From an uncultured Clostridia bacterium (GTDB lineage Bacteria > Bacillota > Clostridia > Christensenellales > UBA1242): DNA of 64,000 nucleotides. The DNA lies in assembly GCA_947649575.1 (NCBI GenBank), contig CANSRZ010000005.1, positions 1 to 64,000 on the forward strand. Reading direction: 5' to 3'. The position numbers and the translations under genes were made by a program. Below are positions 1 through 8,586 of this stretch, in pieces. The notes under the pieces are model-generated. The model was not told the origin of the DNA. It worked only from the letters and a program-made list of their open reading frames with translations, and made no database searches. Each line of letters opens with the position of its first letter. The first letter of the stretch is position 1.

Positions 1-41
1 CCGTAAGACTCAATAACACAGGTACAAGCTTATCTAATTAC

Positions 42-75
42 AAAAAAGAACTATGGATTTCCATAGTTCTTTTTT
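42..75. terminator. Rho-independent terminator at left edge
   Basis: A perfect 16-bp inverted repeat (arms 42-57 and 60-75) with A-rich left arm and T-rich right arm. It could work in both directions and probably ends a gene that lies left of the window. Confidence 0.75.
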
Positions 76-146
76 GGTGCAAGCTTAACGCTTGGCGAAT
101 GTCAATAAATTACAATTAAATTCATAGTTTATTTGTTCATAACAAA

Positions 147-178
147 CAACGAAGTGCCATAGGCACTTTGTTGGTTTT
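147..178 (+). terminator. Second hairpin, possible terminator
   Basis: A 12-bp stem with one G-U pair (arms 147-158 and 162-173), followed by a mixed T-rich stretch rather than a clean U tract. It may be a back-up terminator or a structured 3' end. Confidence 0.45.
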
Positions 179-646
179 GTGAATAAAAATTTTAACAGAG
201 AGTGGTGCGTCACCTATTTTATGCGAAACATGTCGAAAAAGTATCCAGTTTTACAAAAATACAATACTTTTGTACAAAATGCTAGTTTCAAAAGTAGACT
301 TACACGAATAATGTCGAATAATAAAGAATATTATCAAAAACAAAATTAATTTTACAAAATGTAAGCTGTTTTTAAAATATAGAAATGGTATTAACATGTG
401 CTTTAAGGTTTGTGTGTCAATACTTGTCAAATAATAGCGAAAACTTTATGGTTTAAAATTTATGTTTGTTGGGGAATTTTTTTGCTAATTTTTTGATTTT
501 GCAGTTAAAATTAAGTGTTAAATACGTGTAAATATGGCTAAAAATGCAAAAATTGGGCAAGATAATGTAAATTCATGTCGAAAAATCAAATTTAAATTTG
601 ACATCATTGCAAAATTTTGTTAAAATTCTAGTATATAGTGTTATTA
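179..646. other. Gene-free intergenic stretch
   Basis: About 470 bases with no ORF that has a ribosome binding site. It holds several scattered copies of the short word TGTCGAA (near 230, 312 and 575), but no clear palindrome. The promoter of the following gene should lie near its right end. Confidence 0.5.
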
Positions 647-658
647 TAGGAGGAGCAA

Positions 659-1300
659 ATGACAAACACAGAAATGAAAATTAAAGAGAAAAATAATGAG
701 GCAGTTATAGGGAATGATATTGTTACTATTGATGATTATTTAAAATCTCTTGAAAAAGTAACTAAAATTAAATACAAGCTTGAATTTGATTTTAGTAGGA
801 AATATGACCCAACCAGTGATAAACTTCCTGATTATGCTTATCAATCTGTTATGGACACAAAGATTAAACTGTTGGAGCCTGCAGATGATTATGAAAAAAC
901 AGTTTATTATAAAATGAATATTGTGCCTGACGAAAAAACCGTTGAAAAGAAAGGCGTTACTGAATTTAAAAAGAAAAAGAAATATAAATATGATCAAGTG
1001 CGTCACCAATTTGCTATGAAAGCAAATTTGCTGGATAGGACTCCTGATGGTTATACAAGATTTATTGACCATATAACTGAGTTTAGCAGGGCTGATCTTT
1101 ACAGAGAAGTTTCTCAGTTGAAATTTGGGCTTGATAAAGACCCTAGAGAAGTTTTTAATATTTGCCTTACTGAGGAACAATTTAAGAATTGCGACCCAAT
1201 TTATATCAAAGCATTAGATGAATGTTATAAAGAAAAGGCTAAGGAAGCTGCCGCCGAGAAAAAGCCAAGCAAACAAGATGTAGAGCCAGAAATTGGCTAA
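659..1300 (+). CDS. Hypothetical lysine/glutamate-rich protein, 213 aa
   Basis: I do not recognise a family. The start is set by AGGAGGAG directly upstream of ATG. The protein is highly charged with no signal peptide or membrane segment, so it is probably cytoplasmic. A basic patch of mostly lysines lies near residue 105, and residues 190-213 form a low-complexity Lys/Glu/Ala tail. The gene stands alone, with hairpins before it and a U-tailed terminator straight after. Two other unknown proteins in this window (at 16360 and 16988) also end in Lys/Glu-rich tails, but I see no sequence similarity strong enough to call them paralogs. Confidence 0.75.
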   Translation: MTNTEMKIKEKNNEAVIGNDIVTIDDYLKSLEKVTKIKYKLEFDFSRKYDPTSDKLPDYAYQSVMDTKIKLLEPADDYEKTVYYKMNIVPDEKTVEKKGVTEFKKKKKYKYDQVRHQFAMKANLLDRTPDGYTRFIDHITEFSRADLYREVSQLKFGLDKDPREVFNICLTEEQFKNCDPIYIKALDECYKEKAKEAAAEKKPSKQDVEPEIG

Positions 1301-1305
1301 ATGTT

Positions 1306-1336
1306 AAAAGATTATGATAAATTCATAATCTTTTTT
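1306..1336 (+). terminator. Terminator after the 213-aa gene
   Basis: An AAAAGATTATGA stem with a short loop and a T6 tail, just past the stop codon. Confidence 0.8.
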
Positions 1337-1522
1337 ATTGTTTTGCAACTCACTAAATGTGATAAAATAATATGCAATTTGCTGTTAAATTTTCAAAATA
1401 TATTTGGCTTCGACAAAAAGTGGCAATTACTGTCAAAATCTGATATTTTCTCGACGTAAATTTATTTGTTAATATGTTTAGTTTATTGTTATAATGGAAA
1501 TATTTTTTAAAAGGAAGTTTTT

Positions 1523-1675
1523 ATGTATTACAACAAAGCGATTAGACATATTAGAGAAATTACTCCTGAGGAGTTTAAAAGTGAAATTATGGATGGCTCA
1601 TTTGCCGAAAAGGTCATGGCTATGCCAAGTGAAAATTTGTTTTTAGAAAAAATATCAAAACTTTTTAAAAAGTGA
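1523..1675 (+). CDS. Small hypothetical protein, 50 aa
   Basis: Too short for the ORF track. It has an AAGGAAG ribosome binding site about six bases before ATG, and a symmetrical terminator 20 bases after the TGA stop. The product starts MYYNKAIRHIREITPEEF and ends in a basic Lys/Phe stretch; it looks like a short helical, soluble peptide. The independent start signal and terminator favour a real gene, but no family is recognised. Confidence 0.5.
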   Translation: MYYNKAIRHIREITPEEFKSEIMDGSFAEKVMAMPSENLFLEKISKLFKK

Positions 1676-1694
1676 TAAGTGCTTTTTATTAAAA

Positions 1695-1722
1695 GAAAAA
1701 ACACGAAAATTTCGTGTTTTTT
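1695..1722. terminator. Bidirectional terminator
   Basis: An inverted repeat built on AAAAAACACGAAA, A-rich on the left and T-rich on the right. It serves the small plus-strand gene and the minus-strand DUF1846 gene, which converge here. Confidence 0.75.
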
Positions 1723-1747
1723 GTGCGTTTGAATATTTTACGTAATT

Positions 1748-3238
1748 CTAATTCTGGAAAAGGTGATTATTCAAAAACTGTGGCTGGCAAGTTATGTTGA
1801 TGCCAAGCTTTTTTAGCGTCATTTCTTCTGCGGAAGAAAGCATATAAGTTGAATGCGCTTCACAGCCTGAAAGTTCTGGCAAAAGTTTGATAATCTTTTC
1901 AGCTTTTGGGTTTGTGCTAGAGCTTATTGCCAAGGCAACCAAAACGTCATCTAGTGTTAGCACACTTTCTTTTGAATTCAAGTAGTTTGTTCTTAAATTG
2001 ATGATAGGCATCAAAATATTATCTGTGATAACATCAAAATCGTCGCCCATGCCAGCAAGCGTTCTTAATGCGTTAAGCACAACTGCGCCACTTGCAGAGA
2101 TAACTTTTTTTGTTTTGCCTGTTACAATTCTTTTGTTTGGAAGTTCCAACGCAACGCAAGGATAGCCTGTGGTTTTGCTGATTTGTTTTGAAACCTTGGT
2201 CACTTCAAAATAGTCAGCTGGCAGGTCAAGTTCTGCCATTAAATATTCCAGTCTTTCAACAGTGTCCATATTGGCTCTGCCTTTTTTGTAATCGCATTGA
2301 CCTCTGTAATATCTTCTGACGATTTCTTTTTTAGCGGCTTCTTGAACGACCTCGTCATTAACAATCGCTTTGGCAACCATATTGACTCCCATATCTGTTG
2401 GAGATTTGTAAGGCTCGCCACCTGTGATTTTCTTTAAAATATTATGTAAAACTGGGAACACTGCAATGTCGCGATTATAGTTTACGGCAAGTTTGTTGTA
2501 AGCGTTAAAGTGGAACGGGTCGATTTGATTGACATCTTTTAGGTCTGCCGTTGCAGCTTCATATGCAATATTGATTGGGTGTTTAAGTGGCAAATCCCAA
2601 ACAGGGAAAGTTTCAAATTTTGCATAGCCAGCTTTAACTCCACGTTTATACTCGTGATACATTTGTGATAAACAGGTTGCAAGTTTGCCACTTGATGGCC
2701 CAGGTGCAGTCACAACAACAAGAGGATTTGTTGTCTCTATATAAGGATTAGCGCCATAGCCCTCTTCTGAAACAATTGTTTCAACTTCGCTTGGATAACC
2801 TTTTGTGTAGTTGTGGAAATATACGTGTTCTCCACGATTTTCAAGTTTGCGAGCAAATTTTTGAGCGCTTGGCTGACCTTTGAAAAGAGTGATTACAATG
2901 GATGAAACATAAAGGTCAAGCTCTCTGAGATTGTCAATAAGCCTTAACACTTCATCATCATAACTAAGCCCAAGATCAGCTCTAATCTTGTTTTTTTCAA
3001 TATCATTTGCACTTATGCAAAAAATTATTTCAGCTTTATCTTTTAACTTTTCTAATAGTTTTGTTTTGATGTTAGGGTCAAAGCCTGGCAAAACTCTTGC
3101 CGCATGCAAATCGTCAAAAATCTTTCCGCCAAATTCAAGATAAAGCTTGTTGTTAAATTCTTCTATCCTTTGCAAAATGTTTTCACTTTGCAATTTTAAA
3201 TATAATTCATTGTCAAAGCCAATTGATGAGTTCTTCAT
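1748..3238 (-). CDS. DUF1846 (UPF0371) family protein, 496 aa
   Basis: The full-length protein matches the conserved Firmicute DUF1846/UPF0371 family in length (about 495-505 aa) and in several remembered signatures, including the region around residues 175-190 with a GPSSGK loop. No signal peptide or membrane segment is visible, so it should be cytosolic. The family has solved structures, but its reaction is not securely known, so I assign no function. AGGAGGAA lies six bases before ATG. It is a single-gene unit, convergent with the small gene on its left and divergent from the glycosyltransferase on its right. Confidence 0.85.
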   Translation of the reverse strand: MKNSSIGFDNELYLKLQSENILQRIEEFNNKLYLEFGGKIFDDLHAARVLPGFDPNIKTKLLEKLKDKAEIIFCISANDIEKNKIRADLGLSYDDEVLRLIDNLRELDLYVSSIVITLFKGQPSAQKFARKLENRGEHVYFHNYTKGYPSEVETIVSEEGYGANPYIETTNPLVVVTAPGPSSGKLATCLSQMYHEYKRGVKAGYAKFETFPVWDLPLKHPINIAYEAATADLKDVNQIDPFHFNAYNKLAVNYNRDIAVFPVLHNILKKITGGEPYKSPTDMGVNMVAKAIVNDEVVQEAAKKEIVRRYYRGQCDYKKGRANMDTVERLEYLMAELDLPADYFEVTKVSKQISKTTGYPCVALELPNKRIVTGKTKKVISASGAVVLNALRTLAGMGDDFDVITDNILMPIINLRTNYLNSKESVLTLDDVLVALAISSSTNPKAEKIIKLLPELSGCEAHSTYMLSSAEEMTLKKLGINITCQPQFLNNHLFQN

Positions 3239-3471
3239 AAATTCCTCCTGTGTTTTACAAGATTATTATATCCAATTTGTTTAAAAACTCCTAACAATTT
3301 TGAATATTTTAATATTGTTTTTTAAGATAATTTTTGTCAGCAATTTTTTATGTTTGAAAATTTTTTAAGATTGGGAAAATTACAGAAAAACAGCGATAAA
3401 TGTGCAAATTATTTGATTTATAATGCAAATTATGCTATCCTATATATGTCAAATTTATAAAAGGGGGCAAG

Positions 3472-4708
3472 ATGAAAAGAGTTTTAATTCTAACCGTCAC
3501 GGCTGGCAACGGGCATAATGCTTGTGCTAAAAGTGTACATGACAAATTAAACACTATTGGCGAATTTGAAGTTAAGACAGTAAATCTTTTGAAAGCTTGC
3601 TCTAAGCCAAAGTATACTTGGCTGACCGATAGAGGATATTCAATTGCAGTATCTCACTTTATGTTTTATTATAATTATCTTTATCGCTGCGGCGAAAAAA
3701 CTTAAGCCAAAAACGCGTTATAAAAATGCGATTACAAATCTTGCTTTGTCTTGTTGCAAAAAACTTTTGAAAGAAATTTATGATTTTAAGCCTGATATCG
3801 TCTATGGCACACATTTCTATGTTGGCGCAGTTCTCAGTTTGTTAAAATTAGCATATAATTTGCCATGTAAAACAATTGTGAGTACACTTGATTACACAAA
3901 CACACCATTTTGGGAAAGCTCTGTTGGGATTGATTATTTAACCTTGCCAAATCAAGAATTTATTGCTGAATTTGTTGAAGAGGGCTTTAAAGAAGAACAA
4001 CTTATTGTGACAGGGCTTCCATGTGGCGATCAATTTATGCTTAAAGAGGATAAGCTTGAGGCAAGAAAAGAGCTGGGACTTGATGTTGACAAGTTCACAA
4101 TTATGGTTATGTTTGGTGGCGGTTATTGGAGCGGTGGCTATAAAATTTTGAAGAAATTGATTAAATGCGTTAAAGGCAAAGACGTTCAAATAATTATGAT
4201 AAACGGCAAAAATCAGCAGGATTTTGTAAAGGTTGAAAAATTAAAAAATAAACTGAAAGATTTAAAACTTATCAATGTTGGCTTTACAAATCAGATTGCA
4301 AAATATATGTCAGCAACAGATGTGATTATCAACAAAATGGGCGGGTTGTCATTGACTGAAACTTTAAATAAGCAAGTTCCATGCATTGCCTATTCGCGCT
4401 TGCCAGGTCAAGAACTTGCTAATTTGAAATATGTCCAAGAAAAAGGGCTTGCAAAAGCATTTAAAAACAAAAAAGAACTTGGTCAAGCAATCAACAGTTT
4501 TATAGATGACCGCAAAGAACTTGACAGGATTAAAGTCAAGATGCTAGAATATAAATCAGATGGCTTAAACAAAATAGTCAATTTAATAAAGGCTCAGCCT
4601 GAAGCAAACTATGATGAAAAATATATTTCAACAATATCATTTAATGATGTTGAGAAAAACATCAGAAAAATCATAAAAACAAAACACAAAGAGGAGAAGA
4701 AAAAATGA
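3472..4708 (+). pseudogene. MGDG-synthase-like glycosyltransferase (GT28), frameshifted
   Basis: The N-terminal piece (from 3472, after GGGGG) has the TAGNGHNACAKS motif of the monogalactosyldiacylglycerol synthase/UgtP family. The rest, with the GT28 nucleotide-sugar half (GGGYWSGG, and NKMGGLSLTE near the end), is in the +1 frame. Removing one T near 3691 (between TATCGC and GCGGCG) joins the frames as YRAAKKLKP, giving one protein of about 412 aa, the expected size. The family transfers a sugar from UDP-sugar to diacylglycerol at the inner membrane face. The gene overlaps degV by four bases. Either the gene is genuinely broken or the sequence has a one-base error; both halves are otherwise well preserved, which favours a recent event or an error. 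Confidence 0.8.
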
Positions 4709-5580
4709 AAAAGATTGCAATTGTAACAGATAGTAATAGCGGGATTTCGCAGGAAGAGGGTAAAAAGATGGGAATAAGTGTTATTCCTATGCCTTTTATT
4801 GTTGATGGTGAAGAATTTTTTGAAGATATCAGTTTGACTCAAGCAGAGTTTTTTGAAAAATTGAAAGCTAATGCAGATATTTCAACTTCTCAACCAGCAA
4901 TTGGTCAGGTTACAGAAGTTTGGGATGAACTTTTAAAAACTTATGATGAACTTGTTCATATTCCAATGTCAAGCGGTCTTAGTGAAAGCATGAACACTGC
5001 TCGTAATTTTGCTAGTGAATATCAAGGTCGTGTTCAGGTTGTAGACAATCACCGCATTTCAATCACTCAAAAGCAAAGTGTAATTGATGCTGTTAATCTT
5101 GCAAAAGACGGCTATGATGCAAAGCAGATAAAAGAGTATCTTGAAAAGAATGGTCCTGAAAGCAGTATTTACATTATGGTGAACACTCTTAAATATCTTA
5201 AAAAAGGCGGAAGAATCACGCCAGCCGCTGCTGCAATTGGAACTGTTTTGAATATCAAGCCAGTGCTTCAAATTCAAGGTGGAAAGCTTGACCAATTTGC
5301 CAAAGTTCTAAACTTGAAAGCTGCAAAATCAAAAATGTTAAATGCAATCAAAGATGACTATGAAAAGCGTTTTAAAGACCTTGTTGCAAAAGGTGAAATG
5401 AGAATTTCAGTTGCTCACACAAATAACTATGAAAAGGCTGACGAGTTTGCAAAAGAGATTGAAGCAGTTCTTGGAGTTAAACCAGATTTTGTAGATCCGC
5501 TTGCGCTTAGCATTGCTTGCCATATTGGCGACGGCGCATTGGCAATTGGTTGCTATAGAATTTATGAGAGCAAAAAATAA
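4705..5580 (+). CDS. DegV family fatty-acid-binding protein, 291 aa
   Basis: A DegV/FakB-type protein that holds a fatty acid, in known cases for phosphorylation by fatty acid kinase. Visible signatures are the N-terminal IVTDSNSGIS, the STSQPA loop near residue 60 that contacts the carboxylate, and the KKGGRITPAAAAIG stretch near residue 165. The length is normal for the family. ATG overlaps the upstream TGA (ATGA), and GAGGAGA precedes it, so it is translationally coupled to the glycolipid glycosyltransferase gene. That pairing suggests a shared role in membrane lipids. The lipid bound cannot be read from sequence. Confidence 0.92.
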   Translation: MKKIAIVTDSNSGISQEEGKKMGISVIPMPFIVDGEEFFEDISLTQAEFFEKLKANADISTSQPAIGQVTEVWDELLKTYDELVHIPMSSGLSESMNTARNFASEYQGRVQVVDNHRISITQKQSVIDAVNLAKDGYDAKQIKEYLEKNGPESSIYIMVNTLKYLKKGGRITPAAAAIGTVLNIKPVLQIQGGKLDQFAKVLNLKAAKSKMLNAIKDDYEKRFKDLVAKGEMRISVAHTNNYEKADEFAKEIEAVLGVKPDFVDPLALSIACHIGDGALAIGCYRIYESKK

Positions 5581-5633
5581 AGAAGAATATCTTTAACAAA
5601 AACAGCCGTTTGACTGTACATTTAGAAATTAGT

Positions 5634-5666
5634 AAAAAAGACGACATTTTATGGCCGTCTTTTTTA
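5634..5666. terminator. Terminator after degV
   Basis: A stem of AAAAAAGACGRC type with a six-base loop and a T-rich right arm. It can act on both strands. Confidence 0.8.
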
Positions 5667-5780
5667 AATTTATATTTCCCCATTATCTGTGCCAAAATTT
5701 TATTATTTTGACCTTGTTGCCTCTGTACGAAATTATTATAATAAGATTTTTAATATATTTCAATAAAAAGCCCCTTAACA

Positions 5781-6143
5781 TTAAGAGTCTTTTTCAGCTT
5801 TTTGCTGTTCTTCATTTTCCACTTCAACAATCTCAGGTGCTTGCTTCTCTAAGTGTAAAAACGATGCCTGTCTTAAAATATATAAGCCAAAGCCAAAAGT
5901 TGTTGAGAATATAACTAATAACACAAACATAGCAATCAATAAGCCTGTGTTGTCTGAGATTGATTTAATATTAGCTCCAAAAACGCCTATAATAATAAAA
6001 GCTGTTAAGGCTACAACAAAACTGGCAATTGTGATAGGTGAGCCTATCAAATGAAGTTTTTTCTTTAAAGCTTTGTTTTTATCATAATTTAAAGTGAAAT
6101 CAGCATTAGTGTTATTTTGTTCTATGATTTTTTTGAGTTTCAT
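5781..6143 (-). CDS. Small membrane protein, two TM segments, 120 aa
   Basis: The track starts nine codons earlier, but AGGAGAAG sits two bases before the internal ATG at 6143, which I take as the start (MKLKKIIEQ). Two hydrophobic segments lie at about residues 37-60 and 67-92, separated by a short polar turn. The N-terminal 35 residues are charged and the C-terminus is Glu/Lys-rich, so both ends are probably cytoplasmic. No family is recognised. It is a lone gene between the degV terminator and tRNA-Ser. Confidence 0.7.
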   Translation of the reverse strand: MKLKKIIEQNNTNADFTLNYDKNKALKKKLHLIGSPITIASFVVALTAFIIIGVFGANIKSISDNTGLLIAMFVLLVIFSTTFGFGLYILRQASFLHLEKQAPEIVEVENEEQQKAEKDS

Positions 6144-6303
6144 AACTTCTCCTAAAATATAATATATCATAAAAACAAAACTTATTCAAAGCAAAAATAT
6201 AAAATTTTGCATAATAAAATAAATTAAAAGCTTTATTATGTTGTTTTTTTGTTGAAAAATTTGAATAAAGCAGAATAAAAAATAAATAAAATGAAATTAT
6301 TTC

Positions 6304-6333
6304 TTGACAATGCTTAAAGTTTTGTGTTAATAT
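6304..6333 (+). promoter_or_regulatory. Promoter of tRNA-Ser
   Basis: TTGACA at 6304-6309, then an 18-base spacer and TAATAT at 6328-6333. It lies about 45 bases before the mature tRNA, and a small GCAATC hairpin sits in the 5' leader. Confidence 0.65.
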
Positions 6334-6379
6334 AAGTGTGCAATCAAGATTGCGCTAAAAATAAAAAACAATTCGACAA

Positions 6380-6470
6380 GGGGAGATACTCAAGAGGTCG
6401 AAGAGGCGGCCCTGCTAAGGCTGTAGGTCGGGAAACCGGCGCGAGGGTTCAAATCCCTCTCTTCCCGCCA
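6380..6470 (+). tRNA. tRNA-Ser (GCT anticodon)
   Basis: A complete type II tRNA. The acceptor GGGGAGA pairs with TCTTCCC through one G-U pair. The anticodon loop CTGCTAA gives GCT (AGC/AGU codons). A long variable arm, T-arm GAGGG-TTCAAAT-CCCTC and an encoded CCA end follow. The long variable arm and anticodon agree on serine. Confidence 0.95.
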
Positions 6471-6482
6471 AAAGAGAACTAG

Positions 6483-6517
6483 ACGCACCCTCGATTATAT
6501 CAGGGTTGCGTATTTTT
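6483..6517 (+). terminator. Terminator after tRNA-Ser
   Basis: ACGCACCCT pairs with AGGGTTGCGT with one bulge, followed by a T5 tract. It sits 12 bases past the CCA end. Confidence 0.75.
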
Positions 6518-6602
6518 CATTTTAAGAGAATTTTTTTGAATTATAATAAATTTTTAATTGTTTCATTATAAAAAATGTGCTATATTTGTTTGGGAGAAAA
6601 AT

Positions 6603-7190
6603 ATGAAAGATTATATTTTTATCATAGGTCCAAGTGCAGTTGGAAAGACAACATTGGCAAAATCTTTGTTTGAACATTATAAAGGTGTATATATTGAGCA
6701 GAATATGGTGCCAGAATTTAATATTCCTCAAAATGTTGATGTGGGTATTTTTGAAGAAAAAGTTTGCTGGGAAAACACTTTAATGCAAATAAAATATTTT
6801 CACGACAAAGGTTTTAAGAATATTATCACCTTGGATTTTGATGATTTAAGGACACGAGAAATTCCTAAAATTTTTAAAGGCACAAATTTTATAACATTGA
6901 AACTTATTTCAAGCAATCCAAATCAAATTAAAGAACAAATGATAAAACGACATAACGAAAGAGAAGGTTTATTTGATTTAGAGAATGTTGTAAGAAGTAA
7001 TGAAGTAATATCAAAGCGCCCGTTATTGCCAAATGAACAAGTAATTGATGTTTGCGGAAAATCTGCTAATGAGGTTTTAAAAGAAGCAATTTTGATAATA
7101 GATAAACATAAATCAATCAAAAAATATGAATATAGACTTCCTAACAGAAATTTATTTTTATCTTGGGTAAAGAGTAATAACTTAAAATAA
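6603..7190 (+). CDS. P-loop kinase-like protein, 195 aa
   Basis: The start is moved 15 codons into the track ORF because GGGAG lies close before this ATG and the protein then begins with a strand leading into the Walker A loop, GPSAVGKTT (residues 9-17). An IITLDFDD stretch near residue 80 looks like a Walker B strand. Length and layout resemble small-molecule kinases of the adenylate/shikimate/gluconate kinase superfamily, but the substrate cannot be named. It is a single gene between the tRNA-Ser terminator and a hairpin at 7233. Confidence 0.72.
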   Translation: MKDYIFIIGPSAVGKTTLAKSLFEHYKGVYIEQNMVPEFNIPQNVDVGIFEEKVCWENTLMQIKYFHDKGFKNIITLDFDDLRTREIPKIFKGTNFITLKLISSNPNQIKEQMIKRHNEREGLFDLENVVRSNEVISKRPLLPNEQVIDVCGKSANEVLKEAILIIDKHKSIKKYEYRLPNRNLFLSWVKSNNLK

Positions 7191-7232
7191 TTTAAGGTGC
7201 GTATAAGCACTCTTGCTCTCCGCCAAAATTCG

Positions 7233-7261
7233 ACAAGTTTCGCAAGGGGCTTGTTATTTTT
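7233..7261 (+). terminator. Terminator, first copy of the CGACAAG hairpin
   Basis: An ACAAG...CTTGT stem extended by G-U pairs with a T-rich tail. The preceding CTCCGCCAAAATTCGACAAG sequence recurs at 8211. Confidence 0.6.
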
Positions 7262-7273
7262 ATAATTAAATGA

Positions 7274-7302
7274 TTGGATAATTTAATTAATTTTGATATA
7301 AT
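7274..7302 (+). promoter_or_regulatory. Promoter of the radical SAM gene, leaderless geometry
   Basis: TTGGAT at 7274-7279, a 17-base spacer and a perfect TATAAT at 7297-7302. ATG begins seven bases after the -10 box, where transcription should start. Confidence 0.7.
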
Positions 7303-7308
7303 CAAAAC

Positions 7309-8145
7309 ATGAGTATAATTTACAGACCATGCGGAATGGCGAGAGAATACAGCCCTTATGCGTGCAATATTTATATTGGTTGCAATCACGGTTGCAGATA
7401 TTGTTATGCACCTCACACATTGCAAAGACGAGGTGAAGAATATTTCATCAAGCCAGAGCCACGCAAAGATATTTTGAAATTACTTGAAAAAGACTTGCAA
7501 AAGAATGTTTACAAAGAGCAAGTGCTTTTGTCTTTTGTTGGAGATGTGTATGGCGACAATGCAGATGATTGTGCAATCACAAGAGAAGTACTGAAACTTT
7601 TGAATGCATATCACGTGCCCGTCGCTGTGCTTTCTAAAGGCGGACAGAAAATGTTGCGAGATTTAGATATTTTTAAAGAATTTGGCGACCACATAACTGT
7701 TGGCACAACGCTGACGTTTTTAGATAAAGAAAAAAGCAAATATTGGGAGCCGAATGCCAGTCTGCCAAGTGAAAGATTGGAAACTTTGAAAGCTCTTCAT
7801 GACAACGGAATTAAGACATTTGCAAGTTTTGAGCCAACAATTGAGCCAGAAGAAAGCTTGAAACTTATTCGCAAAACACTTGAACTTGATTGTGTGGATC
7901 ATTATAAAATCGGAAAAATCAACAATTACAAGCGCGAAGATAAATGGCAAGACTGGGCGAAGTATCTTCAAGATTGTGTGGATTTGCTTCGTCCTACTGG
8001 CAAACAAGTGTATTATAAATTTTGCCTACGCAAACTTGCACCAAATGTTCAACTGACACCCCAAGAGAAAAATCCAGATGAATACATAGTGAGAATCAAA
8101 GACGAAAGCAATCAACTTAGTTTGTTTGATGATAAAAAAGATTAA
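7309..8145 (+). CDS. Radical SAM protein, SplB/COG1533-like, 278 aa
   Basis: The CNHGCRYC motif (Cys 25, 29, 32) is the CxxxCxxC ligand set of a radical SAM [4Fe-4S] cluster, and YCYAP fits the spore photoproduct lyase-like COG1533 group. SFVGDVYGD near residue 80 is a second group signature. The protein is shorter than true spore photoproduct lyase and its substrate is unknown. It lacks a ribosome binding site, and TATAAT ends six bases before ATG, so the mRNA is probably leaderless. A 38-codon decayed copy lies downstream at 8284. The protein ends NQLSLFDDKKD; SLFD-type C-termini are seen on some clamp-binding proteins, so that reading is only a possibility. Confidence 0.85.
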   Translation: MSIIYRPCGMAREYSPYACNIYIGCNHGCRYCYAPHTLQRRGEEYFIKPEPRKDILKLLEKDLQKNVYKEQVLLSFVGDVYGDNADDCAITREVLKLLNAYHVPVAVLSKGGQKMLRDLDIFKEFGDHITVGTTLTFLDKEKSKYWEPNASLPSERLETLKALHDNGIKTFASFEPTIEPEESLKLIRKTLELDCVDHYKIGKINNYKREDKWQDWAKYLQDCVDLLRPTGKQVYYKFCLRKLAPNVQLTPQEKNPDEYIVRIKDESNQLSLFDDKKD

Positions 8146-8224
8146 AATTTTATTTTCAATATAAGAAATCCGACACATACGATTACAGGGTTAGGATTGG
8201 ATATCGCTTGCTCCGCCAAAATTC

Positions 8225-8256
8225 GACAAGTTCCGCATGGAGGCTTGTCTTTTTTA
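8225..8256 (+). terminator. Terminator, second copy of the CGACAAG hairpin
   Basis: A GACAAG...CTTGTC stem with T6 tail. It closely matches the hairpin at 7233, including the CTCCGCCAAAATTCGACAAG lead-in. Confidence 0.7.
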
Positions 8257-8283
8257 TATTTTAGCAATAAATTTTGATTCCCA

Positions 8284-8397
8284 AAAAATGTGTATAAACA
8301 GCAAATGCTTTTGTCATTTGTTGGAGATGTTTATTGTTACAATGCAGATGAAAGCGAACAACTAAGCTTGTTTGATGATGTGATAAATTTAGGATAA
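8284..8397 (+). pseudogene. Remnant of a duplicated radical SAM gene
   Basis: The frame ending at TAA 8395-8397 reads KNVYKQQMLLSFVGDVY, then jumps straight to ESEQLSLFDD. The first part aligns with the middle of the gene at 7309 (QKNVYKEQVLLSFVGDVYGDNAD) and the second with its extreme C-terminus (ESNQLSLFDD). The N-terminus and about 185 internal codons are gone. There is no start signal, so I call it a decayed tandem copy. Confidence 0.8.
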
Positions 8398-8586
8398 AGT
8401 TTATCAAAAATGGACAATTCTGTGCAAAAGGCTAGTTTTTAAGAGTATAGGTTTTGTTTTTAGAATAATTGGCAAGATTTTTGTCAATTATTTTTTATAT
8501 TGACAAAAAATGTGGAAGAATGTTTGTTTTTCTCTTGAAAAAATTTGCAAAAAGTTATAAAATATATTTGTTTAAGGAGGTTGATT

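Noticed and set aside
221-349. A 42-codon plus-strand frame in the first intergenic region.
   Set aside because: No ribosome binding site, lysine/asparagine-rich composition typical of random AT-rich frames, and no terminator linked to it.
740-1180. A 146-aa minus-strand ORF.
   Set aside because: It lies fully inside the 213-aa plus-strand gene, which has a strong ribosome binding site. Its Phe/Ile-rich composition is typical of a shadow frame of a Lys-rich gene.
3644-3720. Programmed frameshifting at the glycosyltransferase junction.
   Set aside because: The required shift is +1, while the local A6 run would mostly favour -1 slippage. No stimulatory structure is evident. A mutation or sequencing error is simpler.
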